A stretch of 64,000 bases of DNA from Acidobacteriota bacterium. GTDB lineage: Bacteria; Acidobacteriota; Vicinamibacteria; Vicinamibacterales; JAKQTR01. Position numbers and translations under genes: made by a program. Positions 52,744 through 61,487 of this stretch are shown here, piece after piece. The DNA lies in assembly GCA_026393755.1 (NCBI GenBank), contig JAPKZO010000006.1, positions 1 to 64,000 of the forward strand, in the 5' to 3' direction. The notes below the pieces were generated by a model, which ran no database searches, was not told where the DNA came from, and saw only the letters and a list, made by a program, of their open reading frames with translations. The first letter of the stretch is position 1. Each line of letters starts with the position of its first letter.

Positions 52744-53094
52744 TCAGAACGTCAGCACTTTTTCGGCGTCAAGCACCATCATGCCGACTTCACCGAGTCT
52801 GGCCTGTTTGCATCCCTCAAGCAGGTCCTGGGCCTGCAGCCCTCGAGCGGCCATGCAGGTTTCACAGACGAGCACCAGGCCGCGCCGCAACACTGGACGC
52901 AGCATGCGGCCGATGTTGTAGAACCCCTCGGGTGTCTGCTGCCCCTGTTTCGCGCACCACACGGCGTCGCCGAGCAGGCAGACCGTCAGTTCGAGATGCT
53001 CATCGAGCGCCAGCATCGCGTCGGCGAGACGCAGCGCCGCGTACGGGCGTTCACTTCCGTACGGGGTGTCGTTCAGTACCATTGTGATTCCCAT
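52744..53094 (-). CDS. DsrE-like sulfur-relay family protein
   Basis: A 116-residue protein with the DsrE/TusD-type fold pattern: VLNDTPYGSERPYAALRLA, LTVCLLGDAVWCAKQGQ and GLVLVCETCMAARGL with a conserved Cys that would carry sulfur. The start ATG 53094 lies seven bases after AGGAG. It is transcribed opposite to its neighbours, opening a divergent region toward adk. A role in sulfur transfer is inferred from the family. Confidence 0.8.
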   Translation of the reverse strand: MGITMVLNDTPYGSERPYAALRLADAMLALDEHLELTVCLLGDAVWCAKQGQQTPEGFYNIGRMLRPVLRRGLVLVCETCMAARGLQAQDLLEGCKQARLGEVGMMVLDAEKVLTF

Positions 53095-53203
53095 GTTGCG
53101 GCTCCTGGATCGTACCGCCCAGCATAGCGAACAACGATCGGTTGACGCGAATGGAACGGCTAGTCCATCGATTCTATCGACTGGACCGGCACATGCCTGG
53201 TTA

Positions 53204-53232
53204 TTGACACCCGCGGTGCCCGGCTCTATGCT
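53204..53232 (+). promoter_or_regulatory. Consensus-like promoter for adenylate kinase
   Basis: TTGACA (53204-53209), 17 bases, TATGCT (53227-53232). The start would be near 53240, giving a ~120-base leader for the adk gene at 53363. Confidence 0.65.
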
Positions 53233-53362
53233 CCTGCGCGATGACGGACTCGTGGATGAGGGCGCACGCCCCTTCACGATCCGTGTTGGGAGGCTCCCAT
53301 GCGTTCGGGTTCCGGTGTCGGCGCCTGGCGTGACATGCCTCCATCTGACCGAGATCATTACC

Positions 53363-54040
53363 ATGAACGTGATTCTGCTTGGACCGCCGGGCGCGGGGAA
53401 GGGTACACAGGCTGCGGCCATCGTGGAGCATTGCCACGTGCCGCACGTGTCGACCGGGGACATCATCCGAGACGCGATCGCCAGGAACACGCCGCGCGGA
53501 CGAGAGTTCCGGTGCTTTTCCGACACGGGCCGACTGGTGCCTGACGATCTGGTGAACGAGGTTGTCGCTGACCGTCTGGTCTATCCCGATTGCGACGCGG
53601 GTTTCCTGCTCGACGGCTACCCGCGAACCATCGAACAGGCGTGTACGCTCGATATGGTGCTCGAACGCCGCAGTCGCTCGCTCGACCATGTCATACTGCT
53701 CGACGTGGCCGACGCAATCCTCATCGAACGCATCACAGGTCGACGGTCCGATCCGGTGACCCGGCGGGTGTTTCATCTGCGTTTCGATCCGCCGCCACCT
53801 GAAATTGCCGGCCGTCTCGTTCAGCGGCATGACGATACCGCGGAGGTGCTGACGCGGCGGCTTGCCGAGTACCATCAGAAGACCGACGCGCTGGTGCCCT
53901 ACTACGAGCGGCTGGGCCTGTTGAGGCGGGTCGACGGCACGGGCCGGGTCGACGAGGTTCGGCAGCGTACGCTGTCGGTGCTGGGCCAGGCACCGGTGCG
54001 CGCGCGCGCAGCGGCTTCCCAGGTCGGCGCCGATTCTTGA
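53363..54040 (+). CDS. adk: Adenylate kinase
   Basis: A 225-residue nucleoside monophosphate kinase. MNVILLGPPGAGKGTQAAAI is the P-loop, VSTGDIIRDAI the AMP-binding start, LLDGYPRTIEQA the family motif. It has the long LID insert (TGRRSDPVTRRVFHL) without zinc cysteines. ATG 53363 is chosen; the frame upstream of it is not conserved. It may be an extra copy since housekeeping adk usually lies near secY, and its location in a stress island suggests special regulation. Confidence 0.93.
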   Translation: MNVILLGPPGAGKGTQAAAIVEHCHVPHVSTGDIIRDAIARNTPRGREFRCFSDTGRLVPDDLVNEVVADRLVYPDCDAGFLLDGYPRTIEQACTLDMVLERRSRSLDHVILLDVADAILIERITGRRSDPVTRRVFHLRFDPPPPEIAGRLVQRHDDTAEVLTRRLAEYHQKTDALVPYYERLGLLRRVDGTGRVDEVRQRTLSVLGQAPVRARAAASQVGADS

Positions 54041-54187
54041 CAGCACCGGGACGCGTCCATATCATCGGGGGGCCGGTCGTTCCCGGCAACAGACGACGCA
54101 GCCTCGCTGGCCTGTGCTCGATTCTGAAGCTGTGATGGGTTTCGTTCCTGCCTGAGCGCGATCGGACTCGCGCGAACCGGGGGTCGC

Positions 54188-54952
54188 ATGCCAGCCGGAA
54201 CCGTCTACTTGGTTGGCGCAGGACCTGGACATCCTGATCTGCTCACCCTGAGAGCCGCCGCGCTCCTGCAGATCGCAGACGTCATTGTCTACGACCGCCT
54301 CATTCAGCCGGCGGTACTCGATCTGGCAAGTCCGGCCGCTGAGCGCATCTTCATGGGCAAACGGCCCGATGGTCCCGAGTCGCAGCAGGACGACATTCAC
54401 ACGGTGCTGCTCCGGAAGTCGAACGAAGGAAAGACCGTCGTCAGGCTGAAAGGCGGCGACCCTTTCATGTTCGGCCGCGGCGGCGAGGAAGCGGAGTTCC
54501 TGGCAGGACACGGCGTGCCCTTCGAGGTGGTGCCGGGCGTGTCCTCCGCGTTGGCCGCGCCGTTGCGGGCGGGCATTCCTGTCACCCACCGAGGCGTGGC
54601 CTCTTCTGTGGCGTTTGTCACTGGCCACGAGGCCAACGACGACGTATCGGGCCTGGACTGGCCCGCCCTGGCACGGATGCACACGCTGGTGTTCATGATG
54701 GCGGTCGGCAACGTGCGCCGGATCGCGGCGCGCCTGATCGAAGACGGCCGCCTCGCGTCTACGCCTGTTGCGATCATCAAGTCGGCGTACTGGGACACTG
54801 AACAGATCGTCACCTCGACGCTCGACGCGATTGCCGACGAGGTAGATCGCTTGGGGATTCAACCTCCGGCCACGTTGGTCGTTGGCGATGTCGTGCGGTT
54901 GCGCCGGAAGCTGGCCGGCACGCGGATGCTGCCGAAATCGGAGTCCCTGTGA
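54188..54952 (+). CDS. cobA: Uroporphyrinogen-III C-methyltransferase
   Basis: A 254-residue SUMT, making precorrin-2 for siroheme and cobalamin. VYLVGAGPGHPDLLTLRAA opens it; VVRLKGGDPFMFGRGGEEAE and PGVSSALAAPLRAGIPVTHR are diagnostic, and FMMAVGNVRRIAARLI follows. The next gene starts 7 bases after its stop. Confidence 0.94.
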   Translation: MPAGTVYLVGAGPGHPDLLTLRAAALLQIADVIVYDRLIQPAVLDLASPAAERIFMGKRPDGPESQQDDIHTVLLRKSNEGKTVVRLKGGDPFMFGRGGEEAEFLAGHGVPFEVVPGVSSALAAPLRAGIPVTHRGVASSVAFVTGHEANDDVSGLDWPALARMHTLVFMMAVGNVRRIAARLIEDGRLASTPVAIIKSAYWDTEQIVTSTLDAIADEVDRLGIQPPATLVVGDVVRLRRKLAGTRMLPKSESL

Positions 54953-54959
54953 TCGAACC

Positions 54960-55616
54960 ATGAGCTATGTGGTGAATCTCGTCGTGCAGGACCGTCCTGC
55001 CCTTGTCGTCGGCGCCGGCGCCGTCGCGGCCCGGAAGATCGCGGCGCTCGTGGACGCGAAGGCACGCGTCACGGTGGTCGCCCCGAGGATGTGCGACGCC
55101 GTCCACCGGCTCGAACTGGACGGGCATGTGCGAGTCGAGCACCGGCTTTTCGAGCCCGGCGATACGCGCGGGGCATTTCTGGTCGTCGCCGCCACCGACG
55201 ATGACCGAGTCAACCGGCAGGTGGCCGCGGAGGCCCGCGCCGCGGGAGCCCTCGTCAATGTCGTCGATCGCCCCGCGCTATGCGCTTTCACCGTGCCGGC
55301 CGTCGTCCGCCGTGGAGACCTCACGCTCGCGGTGGCGACCGAGGGCCGATGTCCGTCGCTGGCCCGCGCGATCCGGGAGCAACTCGAGCGCCAGTACGGA
55401 CCGGAGTATGCCGAGGCCGTCACGCGCCTGGCCGATCTGCGACAGCGCCTGATCGCCGCCGGGTGGTCATCCTCCCGGATCAGGGCCGCCGTGTCGGCCG
55501 TGATCGGCGATGGGCTGGTCGAGGCGATCGCCTCCGGCGACCAGGCCCGTTCGGACCGCTTGCTGACCAACCTGCTTGTCGACGCCGGCGATGTCGCCGT
55601 CGCGCACGACGGCTGA
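54960..55616 (+). CDS. Precorrin-2 dehydrogenase/sirohydrochlorin ferrochelatase
   Basis: A 218-residue protein of the CysG N-terminal/Met8p type which completes siroheme with NAD and ferrous iron. ALVVGAGAVAARKIAALVDA is its NAD-binding motif; FLVVAATDDDRVNRQVAAEA, NVVDRPALCAFTVPAVVRRG and LTLAVATEGRCPSLAR follow. ATG 54960 is 7 bases after cobA. Siroheme is used by sulfite and nitrite reductases, tying the island to sulfur or nitrogen redox. Confidence 0.92.
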   Translation: MSYVVNLVVQDRPALVVGAGAVAARKIAALVDAKARVTVVAPRMCDAVHRLELDGHVRVEHRLFEPGDTRGAFLVVAATDDDRVNRQVAAEARAAGALVNVVDRPALCAFTVPAVVRRGDLTLAVATEGRCPSLARAIREQLERQYGPEYAEAVTRLADLRQRLIAAGWSSSRIRAAVSAVIGDGLVEAIASGDQARSDRLLTNLLVDAGDVAVAHDG

Positions 55617-55632
55617 ACGGACACACCACGCC

Positions 55633-56439
55633 ATGCCAGTGATCACGATTTCACGAGGCTCATTCAGCGGGGGCAAGATGCTCGGCGAATGTCTCGCCGA
55701 CAGGCTCGGATACCGATGCATCGACCGCGACGTGATCGTCGCGCGTGCAGCCGCCTACGGCGTTCCGCAGGAAGCGTTGCGGGATGCCCTGTCGAAGCCG
55801 CCGTCGTTCTGGGATCGCTTTCGACACACGAAGTATGTCTACCTCACCCTGATCCAGGCCGCGCTCACCGAGGAAGTGCGGGCCGGCCAGGCGGTCTATC
55901 ACGGGAACGCCGGCCATCTCCTTCTGCGCGGTGTCAGTCACGTGCTTCGGACGCGCATCATTGCGCCCATGCCTTTCCGAGTGTCTGCGGTGCAGGATCG
56001 CCTCACGATGAGCGAATCCGACGCGCTCGCGCACATTCAGAAGATGGATCAGGATCGACAGAAATGGACCCAGTACCTGTACGGCGTCGATTGGGGTGAT
56101 CCGTCCCTCTACGATCTCGTGCTGAACCTCGAATCGCTCGACATCCAGGCTGCCTGCACCATCATCGGTCAGATGGCCGCCGAGCGGTGTTTCGCGGAAA
56201 CAGCCGAGAGCCAGGCGGCGATGGAAGACCTGACGCTTGCCAGCCGCGTCCGGGCCAGTCTGGCGGTGGCGAACCGCACATCGACCCTCGAGGTGGAGGT
56301 CAGCGCGCGCGGCGGGGCAGTCACGATCACCGGCAAGCTTCCGACGGCCGACCGGGCGGCCGACCTCCAGGCGATTGTCCGGCAGGTGCCCGGCGTGACC
56401 GATGTGCAGCTGAACGTCTTCACGCTGTCCGACGTCTGA
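55633..56439 (+). CDS. Cytidylate-kinase-like protein with BON domain (copy A)
   Basis: A 268-residue protein in two parts. Residues 1-190 resemble the Cytidylate_kin2 group, with ITISRGSFSGGKMLGECLA as a P-loop-like start, SKPPSFWDRFR, GQAVYHGNAGHLLLRG and DRQKWTQYLYGVDWGDPSLY. Residues 205-265 are a BON domain (LEVEVSARGGAVTITGKLPT ... VPGVTDVQLNVF), a membrane or lipid-binding fold. The nucleotide substrate is unknown. A paralogue with the same layout is at 63059, so the pair brackets the minus-strand operon. It starts 16 bases after the siroheme gene. Confidence 0.75.
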   Translation: MPVITISRGSFSGGKMLGECLADRLGYRCIDRDVIVARAAAYGVPQEALRDALSKPPSFWDRFRHTKYVYLTLIQAALTEEVRAGQAVYHGNAGHLLLRGVSHVLRTRIIAPMPFRVSAVQDRLTMSESDALAHIQKMDQDRQKWTQYLYGVDWGDPSLYDLVLNLESLDIQAACTIIGQMAAERCFAETAESQAAMEDLTLASRVRASLAVANRTSTLEVEVSARGGAVTITGKLPTADRAADLQAIVRQVPGVTDVQLNVFTLSDV

Positions 56440-56455
56440 CGAAGTATCGGCAGGC

Positions 56456-56851
56456 CTAGCGCGGATCGCTGCCGCCTTCACCAGCCGGGCCGAGGATGCG
56501 CAGCACCAGATCGCGGAGGTACCGCATCTTGAATGGCTTCGGGATGAAGTCTACCGCGCCTCCCTTGAGTGCCTCTCGTGCCGTTTCCTTGGTGGCAAAC
56601 CCGGTGATGACGATCACCTTGGTGGCCGGGTAATTCTCTCTGACGAAGTGCATGAGGTCGATCCCGGTTGGACCGCGCATCTTGATGTCGGTGATCACCA
56701 GACTGAAGGGTCGCTCGGAGATCCGTCTCAAGGCGGCGGTGCTGTCAACATCGGTCTCCACGTCCAGCCCCAGGCGCTCGAGTTCCGCTCCGATCCGATC
56801 GCACACGATTCGCTCATCGTCGACGATGAGGACGCGCGGTCTCGCTGTCAT
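56456..56851 (-). CDS. Single-domain response regulator
   Basis: A 131-residue CheY-like receiver: VLIVDDERIVCDRI, phospho-acceptor Asp55 in LVITDIKMRGP, VIVITGFATKETA and the Lys in FIPKPFKM. It has no output domain, so it acts by protein contact. Its ATG overlaps the stop of the PEP-synthase-like/receiver gene by 4 bases. The receiver is a close relative of the one fused to the C-terminus of that neighbour. Confidence 0.92.
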   Translation of the reverse strand: MTARPRVLIVDDERIVCDRIGAELERLGLDVETDVDSTAALRRISERPFSLVITDIKMRGPTGIDLMHFVRENYPATKVIVITGFATKETAREALKGGAVDFIPKPFKMRYLRDLVLRILGPAGEGGSDPR

Positions 56852-59805
56852 AGGGTCTCCCTGGTACGGTGTTCCGGCAGCCAGCGCTTGGCCTTCTTCG
56901 CGGCCTGTTTCACCATCGCCTCGAGGTCTTCCAGCCGAAACGGCTTGTCGAGAAAACCGAAGGCCCCTACGGCCTCCGCTCCCCGAAGCGCTTCAATCGA
57001 ACGGTAGCCGGTGATGATGATGACCTCGGTGGGCAGGCTGTACTGTTTGACTGCCACCAACACGTCGAGCCCCGTGGGGCCGCTCATCTTGAGGTCAGTC
57101 ACCACCACGTGGAATTGCCGTTCCGTCAAGCGCGAGATTGCCGTCCGGCTGTCGAGGTACGTTTCCACCGACATGCCGCGTGCCTCCAAGTGGTCCTTCA
57201 GCCGCTGGCACACCGTCGTCTCGTCGTCCAACACCAGCACGTTGATCGTGTCTGCCATGCCCTGATCTCCTCTCACACCTTCGAGGACCGGCTCAAACTG
57301 CCCCTTCAGAAACCGATCGACCATCACCTCGACCACGTTGTCGGCACGAAGGAAAATGTCCAGCTGACGGGTGAATCCGACAAGCCGGCCGAGCATCGAA
57401 AGACGGTCTTCGACCAGCGACCGGGGAACGCCCCCGAGGCGGGCGATAACAAGCTCGCCCTTCTGCTCGACCTGGAAGTCGTGGTGCAGGAGGATGGCGG
57501 CCAGCACGCGTGCCCGGCGGGTGCGCCGCGTCACGTCGGTCACGCCGCCGATGAAGCGAAACACGATGCGCGAACTCTCCGGGCCATCCCCCAAGTAGGC
57601 GTCGATCACGTTGAAGTGGTAGCCCACCCTCAGATTGACGTTCACGTAGTGGGCCGAGGCGATGGCCACATTGCGAGGCACCGGCACAGCGCCGGGCAGC
57701 ATCATGGCTGTGCCCCGTGTTGCGCTAGCCATGAACCCCTCGAGGTCCATGTCTGCAGCCGAGGTCGCCCAGACTCCCGGGGTCATCACGCCCCGCAGCA
57801 GCAGGCGGAGGGGCTCGGACGCGATCATGTCCGGCGTGATGCGCGCCGGCAGGGCGTCCCGCACGAGCGCGCCCCCGAGGTCGATGACCCGCAGATCGAG
57901 CGGCACGTCCAGTTCCAGCCGGTGTACCCACTTCGGACAATCGCGCAGCCGCACCTCGTCGAGCCTGGCCAGTTCATCGAGTGCCCGCTCGTGGGCGAAC
58001 CGGATGATGTCGTGGTAGGTCCGGCAGGCTTCAGGGACGAAGTCCGGCGCGTCGGGGTCGGTCAGCGACAGCGGGGCGATGTGGTGCAGCGCACGTCGTA
58101 GCGCCTGAAATTCGGGACTCTCGGTGCAGGAGCGCCCTTCCAGCACCTCGTACTGCAACAGTGCTTCGACCCGGCCCTCATAGATAGCGGCGTCGTTGGC
58201 ATCGACGGTCACTTCCATGCCCGGCCGGAGTCTGGTGGTGGCTCCGGCCACGCCGACGAGCGTCGGGATTCGGAATTCACGGGCGACGGTCGCCATGTGG
58301 CCGGTGATCGCGCCGACCTCGGTGACAACAGCGCTCGCGATCGGCACCAGCGGCGCCAGGCGCGGCGTGGCGTATTTCGTCACGAGCACATGGCCGGGCT
58401 GAAACGTCTTGCCATCGGCATCGCTGGCAACGATGCTGACCGGTCCGGCTCCGACACCGCGGCAGGCGACGGTGCCGGCGCCATCGAGCAGCATGGGCCG
58501 CTCACGCAGCACCGCCGACACCGCTTCCGCGAGTCGGGCCGGCGGCCGGGTCAGCCGGAGCGGCCGGGCCTGCAGGATTTGCAATTCTCTGTCAGGCGTC
58601 ATCGCCCATTCGATGTCCTGCGGGCACTTCATGTGGCGCTCGATCTGGAGCGCCGCGCTCGCCAGGGCCACGACTTGTTGGGCCGTCAGCGCTGGCGAGG
58701 TGCGCCTGGCTGGCGCGACGTCGACGGTGGCGACCCCCCCGGCGTCTGCGGGGGCGACCATCTGCAGCTTGGACACGACGTTCGTGTGCATCACGCGCGG
58801 GATCTGCGTACGCGATACCCGAAACGTGTCGGCGCTGCCCGTGCCTTCGACCACCGTTACGCCGAGGCCGTACGCCGCCGTGACCAGCATGGTTGGGTCG
58901 TCGGGATCCGCCGGGTTCATCGTATAGATGACGCCGCTTGCTTCTGCCGGCACCATCGTCAGACACGCCACCGCCATGCTGGCCTGACGATGCGGCATTC
59001 CGAGGCGCCTCCGGTAGTCGATGGCACGCGGGGAGAACAGGCTGGCGACGACCTCTTGCCACGCGCGCACGACACCCTTGCTCGCGACGTTCAGCCGCGT
59101 GTCGAACTGCCCGGCGAAGCTGTGTTCGCGGTCTTCACCGATGGCACTGCTGCGCACCGAGAATCTCGTTCCACGATCGAACGCCGCCAGCGCGCGGCGG
59201 ATGGCCACGACGACGGCGCGAGGAGGCGGAAGTTCGAGGATGGCCTCGACCAGGTCCCTCGAAGCCACCTCGGGGTCGTGGCCGTCGACCGCGTGCAGCC
59301 GACTTGCGAGCCTGCGATCGTCGAGCAGCATCTGGCACGCGCGGGCCGTGATGGCGAACCCAGGCGGCACGCGCAGTCCCACGCGATGGGCGATCTCGCC
59401 GAGCCTCGCGGACTTCTCTCCAACCGTGTCGGCGTGCTCGCTGCGAATCTGTTCGAGGCCGATCACGAGGCGATCATCGTGAGAACCCGCATCGCACCCC
59501 AGGCTCGACCGGACGCGGGCGCGGATCTGTTCCCACGCGACCGCCAGCCCCGGGTACCGGTTGTCCGACATGGCTGCCAGATCCCGAATCGTGCTGAGCA
59601 CCGCCTCTGCCAGATCGGATTCAAGCGTGCACAGGTACTGCTTGTCGAAGAGGTACTCGCCCCCGAGTGATTCTTCTGCGCCCGCGATGAGCTCCAGGGT
59701 CCTGTTGTCCATCGACAGGAGGTGAGTGAAGTGATCGAACCGTGCGCGAAGCGCATCCCGGCCGTGGGTCCGTCGAAGCCGGAACAGGGCGGCCAGCCTG
59801 ACCAT
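56848..59805 (-). CDS. PEP synthase-like protein fused to a receiver domain
   Basis: A 985-residue fusion. After a helical N-terminus (1-115) comes an ATP-grasp PPDK N-terminal-like domain (~125-420: EKSARLGEIAHRVGL, FSVRSSAIGEDREHSFAGQF, DIEWAMTPDRELQILQARPL). A mobile phosphohistidine-like domain (~445-545) keeps His503 in GAITGHMATVAREF where PPS has TCHAA. The PEP/pyruvate-binding barrel is missing; residues ~550-850 are of unknown fold. A receiver domain occupies 854-975 with phospho-acceptor Asp904 in VVTDLKMSGP. This would let two phosphosignals meet in one protein. ATG 59805 gives the proper N-terminus. Confidence 0.85.
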   Translation of the reverse strand: MVRLAALFRLRRTHGRDALRARFDHFTHLLSMDNRTLELIAGAEESLGGEYLFDKQYLCTLESDLAEAVLSTIRDLAAMSDNRYPGLAVAWEQIRARVRSSLGCDAGSHDDRLVIGLEQIRSEHADTVGEKSARLGEIAHRVGLRVPPGFAITARACQMLLDDRRLASRLHAVDGHDPEVASRDLVEAILELPPPRAVVVAIRRALAAFDRGTRFSVRSSAIGEDREHSFAGQFDTRLNVASKGVVRAWQEVVASLFSPRAIDYRRRLGMPHRQASMAVACLTMVPAEASGVIYTMNPADPDDPTMLVTAAYGLGVTVVEGTGSADTFRVSRTQIPRVMHTNVVSKLQMVAPADAGGVATVDVAPARRTSPALTAQQVVALASAALQIERHMKCPQDIEWAMTPDRELQILQARPLRLTRPPARLAEAVSAVLRERPMLLDGAGTVACRGVGAGPVSIVASDADGKTFQPGHVLVTKYATPRLAPLVPIASAVVTEVGAITGHMATVAREFRIPTLVGVAGATTRLRPGMEVTVDANDAAIYEGRVEALLQYEVLEGRSCTESPEFQALRRALHHIAPLSLTDPDAPDFVPEACRTYHDIIRFAHERALDELARLDEVRLRDCPKWVHRLELDVPLDLRVIDLGGALVRDALPARITPDMIASEPLRLLLRGVMTPGVWATSAADMDLEGFMASATRGTAMMLPGAVPVPRNVAIASAHYVNVNLRVGYHFNVIDAYLGDGPESSRIVFRFIGGVTDVTRRTRRARVLAAILLHHDFQVEQKGELVIARLGGVPRSLVEDRLSMLGRLVGFTRQLDIFLRADNVVEVMVDRFLKGQFEPVLEGVRGDQGMADTINVLVLDDETTVCQRLKDHLEARGMSVETYLDSRTAISRLTERQFHVVVTDLKMSGPTGLDVLVAVKQYSLPTEVIIITGYRSIEALRGAEAVGAFGFLDKPFRLEDLEAMVKQAAKKAKRWLPEHRTRETL

Positions 59806-59813
59806 GATGCGCC

Positions 59814-60560
59814 TCAGTGCCCCTTCTGGGACTTCGTGCTGAACAGCACCCCCGTCAGCAGTCCGACGGCGATGGCAATCACGACGGACATCCACCCATA
59901 GACGGTTCCATGGTCCATGGCCAAGCCGTGCATGGCGCGGACGACGCCCGCGTACTCAATGGTCAGGGGAACCGCCGCGAGCCGCGCCACATGCCCGTGC
60001 TCGAACCCGAACAGTTCGACCTGCCAGGTGCCTGGCGGAATCTTGGCGGGTAGTGACAGCGTGCCCTCGAATACCGCGCTGCCACCCTCGCCCCCACCCG
60101 TCTTCGTGAGGGCGCCTTCCAGCACCCGGTACAGGCCGTCCCGCTGCTTGAGCTTCACGAACTGGTCACGGTACGGTCCCCCGGGCGACTCGTCTGGCAG
60201 GAGCGCTTCGCTGCCCAGCTTCCAGGTCGCAAGTTCGCGAGGCGGCGCCATGTCGCGAAGCGGAGCGCTTGTCAGGAGATAGTAGATGATCGGCACACCG
60301 TCCAGGTCGACGTCGGCGACGTTCATCCACAGGATGCCGGCCACCTTACCCTTCTGTTTGAGTTCCACACGGCCAGAGAGGCCAGTCAGACGCACGGCGG
60401 CGCCGGCGTTGGCCGGGAGCTGGACCCGAATATGGAGGTCGCTGCCGTTGTAGAAGAGATTGACGGTTACGTGGTCGGGTGCCACGACAATCGCCCCCGC
60501 CTCCGCGGCGGCTGACGACGCAGCGGGCCAGACCAGCATGCCCACCAGCAGCGCGACCAT
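59814..60560 (-). CDS. TIGR02186/Alph_Pro_TM-like membrane protein
   Basis: A 248-residue protein with an N-terminal signal (MVALLVGMLVWPAASSAAAE), a periplasmic beta-rich body beginning IVVAPDHVTVNLFYNGSDL, and a C-terminal membrane helix (GWMSVVIAIAVGLLTGVLF). This matches proteins often encoded next to TauE/SafE transporters in Proteobacteria. The start ATG 60560 is 5 bases after the tauE stop. Its function is not known; a partner of the transporter is likely. Confidence 0.75.
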   Translation of the reverse strand: MVALLVGMLVWPAASSAAAEAGAIVVAPDHVTVNLFYNGSDLHIRVQLPANAGAAVRLTGLSGRVELKQKGKVAGILWMNVADVDLDGVPIIYYLLTSAPLRDMAPPRELATWKLGSEALLPDESPGGPYRDQFVKLKQRDGLYRVLEGALTKTGGGEGGSAVFEGTLSLPAKIPPGTWQVELFGFEHGHVARLAAVPLTIEYAGVVRAMHGLAMDHGTVYGWMSVVIAIAVGLLTGVLFSTKSQKGH

Positions 60561-60565
60561 CACGT

Positions 60566-61483
60566 CTAGTACCCCCCTTTGTAGTCGAGAAGAACCTCGG
60601 GGTGCTGCATCAGCCCAAGCAGCATCTTCGTCATGACGGCCAGGACAACGATCGCCATGAGGATCTTGAGCTGCTCGGCTCCGAGGCGCTTTCCGAGGCG
60701 CACGCCGATCTGCGCGCCCAGGACCGACCCGACCAGCAGCAAGAGGGCCAGGACGAAGTCGACGGTGTGATTGAGCGCGGCCTGCAGCACCGTCACGTTG
60801 ATGCACGTGAAAAGGACCTGGAACAGGCTGGTGGCGACGACGACGTGGATCGGCATCCGCAGGAGGTAAATCATCACTGGCACCATGATGAATCCTCCGC
60901 CGACGCCCATAATGGCGGCCAGGATGCCCACGAGCACGCCGAGCAGGAGCGGCAAGAGGGCTGACACCGACACCTTCGACCTGGGGAAGTGCATCTTCCA
61001 GGGCAAAGCCTCCACGGCCCGGCGGTAGATGGAGTGGCGCACGGACACTACTCGTCTGCGCCGCTGCCGCATCGAGGTCAGGCTCTCGAAGAACATGTAC
61101 GCCCCGATGCCGCCCAGCATCACGACGTACACGACCGTGATGACGAAACCGGCCTCCCCAAGGCCGCGCAGCATCTTGATGAGCTGCACGCCGACCGAAC
61201 CGCCCGCCAGACCGCCGACGAGCATGAGCAACCCCATCTTGAAATCGATGTTGCCCTCACGAAAGTGGGCGTAGCATCCGGACGCCGACGCCGCGACGAT
61301 CTGGTTCGAATCGGAGGCCGCAGCGACCGCGGCGGGGATGCCCAGCATCATCAGCAGCGGCGTCATGAGAAATCCGCCGCCGACCCCAAACAGCCCTGAG
61401 AGGAGCCCGACGAGCCCACCCAGCCCGACGAGCAGCAGCGCATTGACCGCGTTGCCGGCGATAGGCAGATATATGTACATCAT
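60566..61483 (-). CDS. TauE/SafE family membrane transporter
   Basis: A 305-residue protein with about eight transmembrane helices in two halves, each starting with a SGxxGxGGGFxMxPL-type motif (GLLSGLFGVGGGFLMTPLLM and ILAAIMGVGGGFIMVPVMIY). These carry sulfite, sulfoacetate or other organosulfur anions out of cells. A central cytosolic loop (about residues 140-180) is Arg-rich (MRQRRRRVVSVR). The start is ATG 61483, 4 bases downstream of the sensor kinase stop codon. Confidence 0.88.
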   Translation of the reverse strand: MMYIYLPIAGNAVNALLLVGLGGLVGLLSGLFGVGGGFLMTPLLMMLGIPAAVAAASDSNQIVAASASGCYAHFREGNIDFKMGLLMLVGGLAGGSVGVQLIKMLRGLGEAGFVITVVYVVMLGGIGAYMFFESLTSMRQRRRRVVSVRHSIYRRAVEALPWKMHFPRSKVSVSALLPLLLGVLVGILAAIMGVGGGFIMVPVMIYLLRMPIHVVVATSLFQVLFTCINVTVLQAALNHTVDFVLALLLLVGSVLGAQIGVRLGKRLGAEQLKILMAIVVLAVMTKMLLGLMQHPEVLLDYKGGY

Positions 61484-61487
61484 CGCG

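Noticed and set aside
58297-59670. A 457-codon plus-strand frame opposite the PEP-synthase-like gene
   Set aside because: Antisense shadow with repetitive His/Arg composition.
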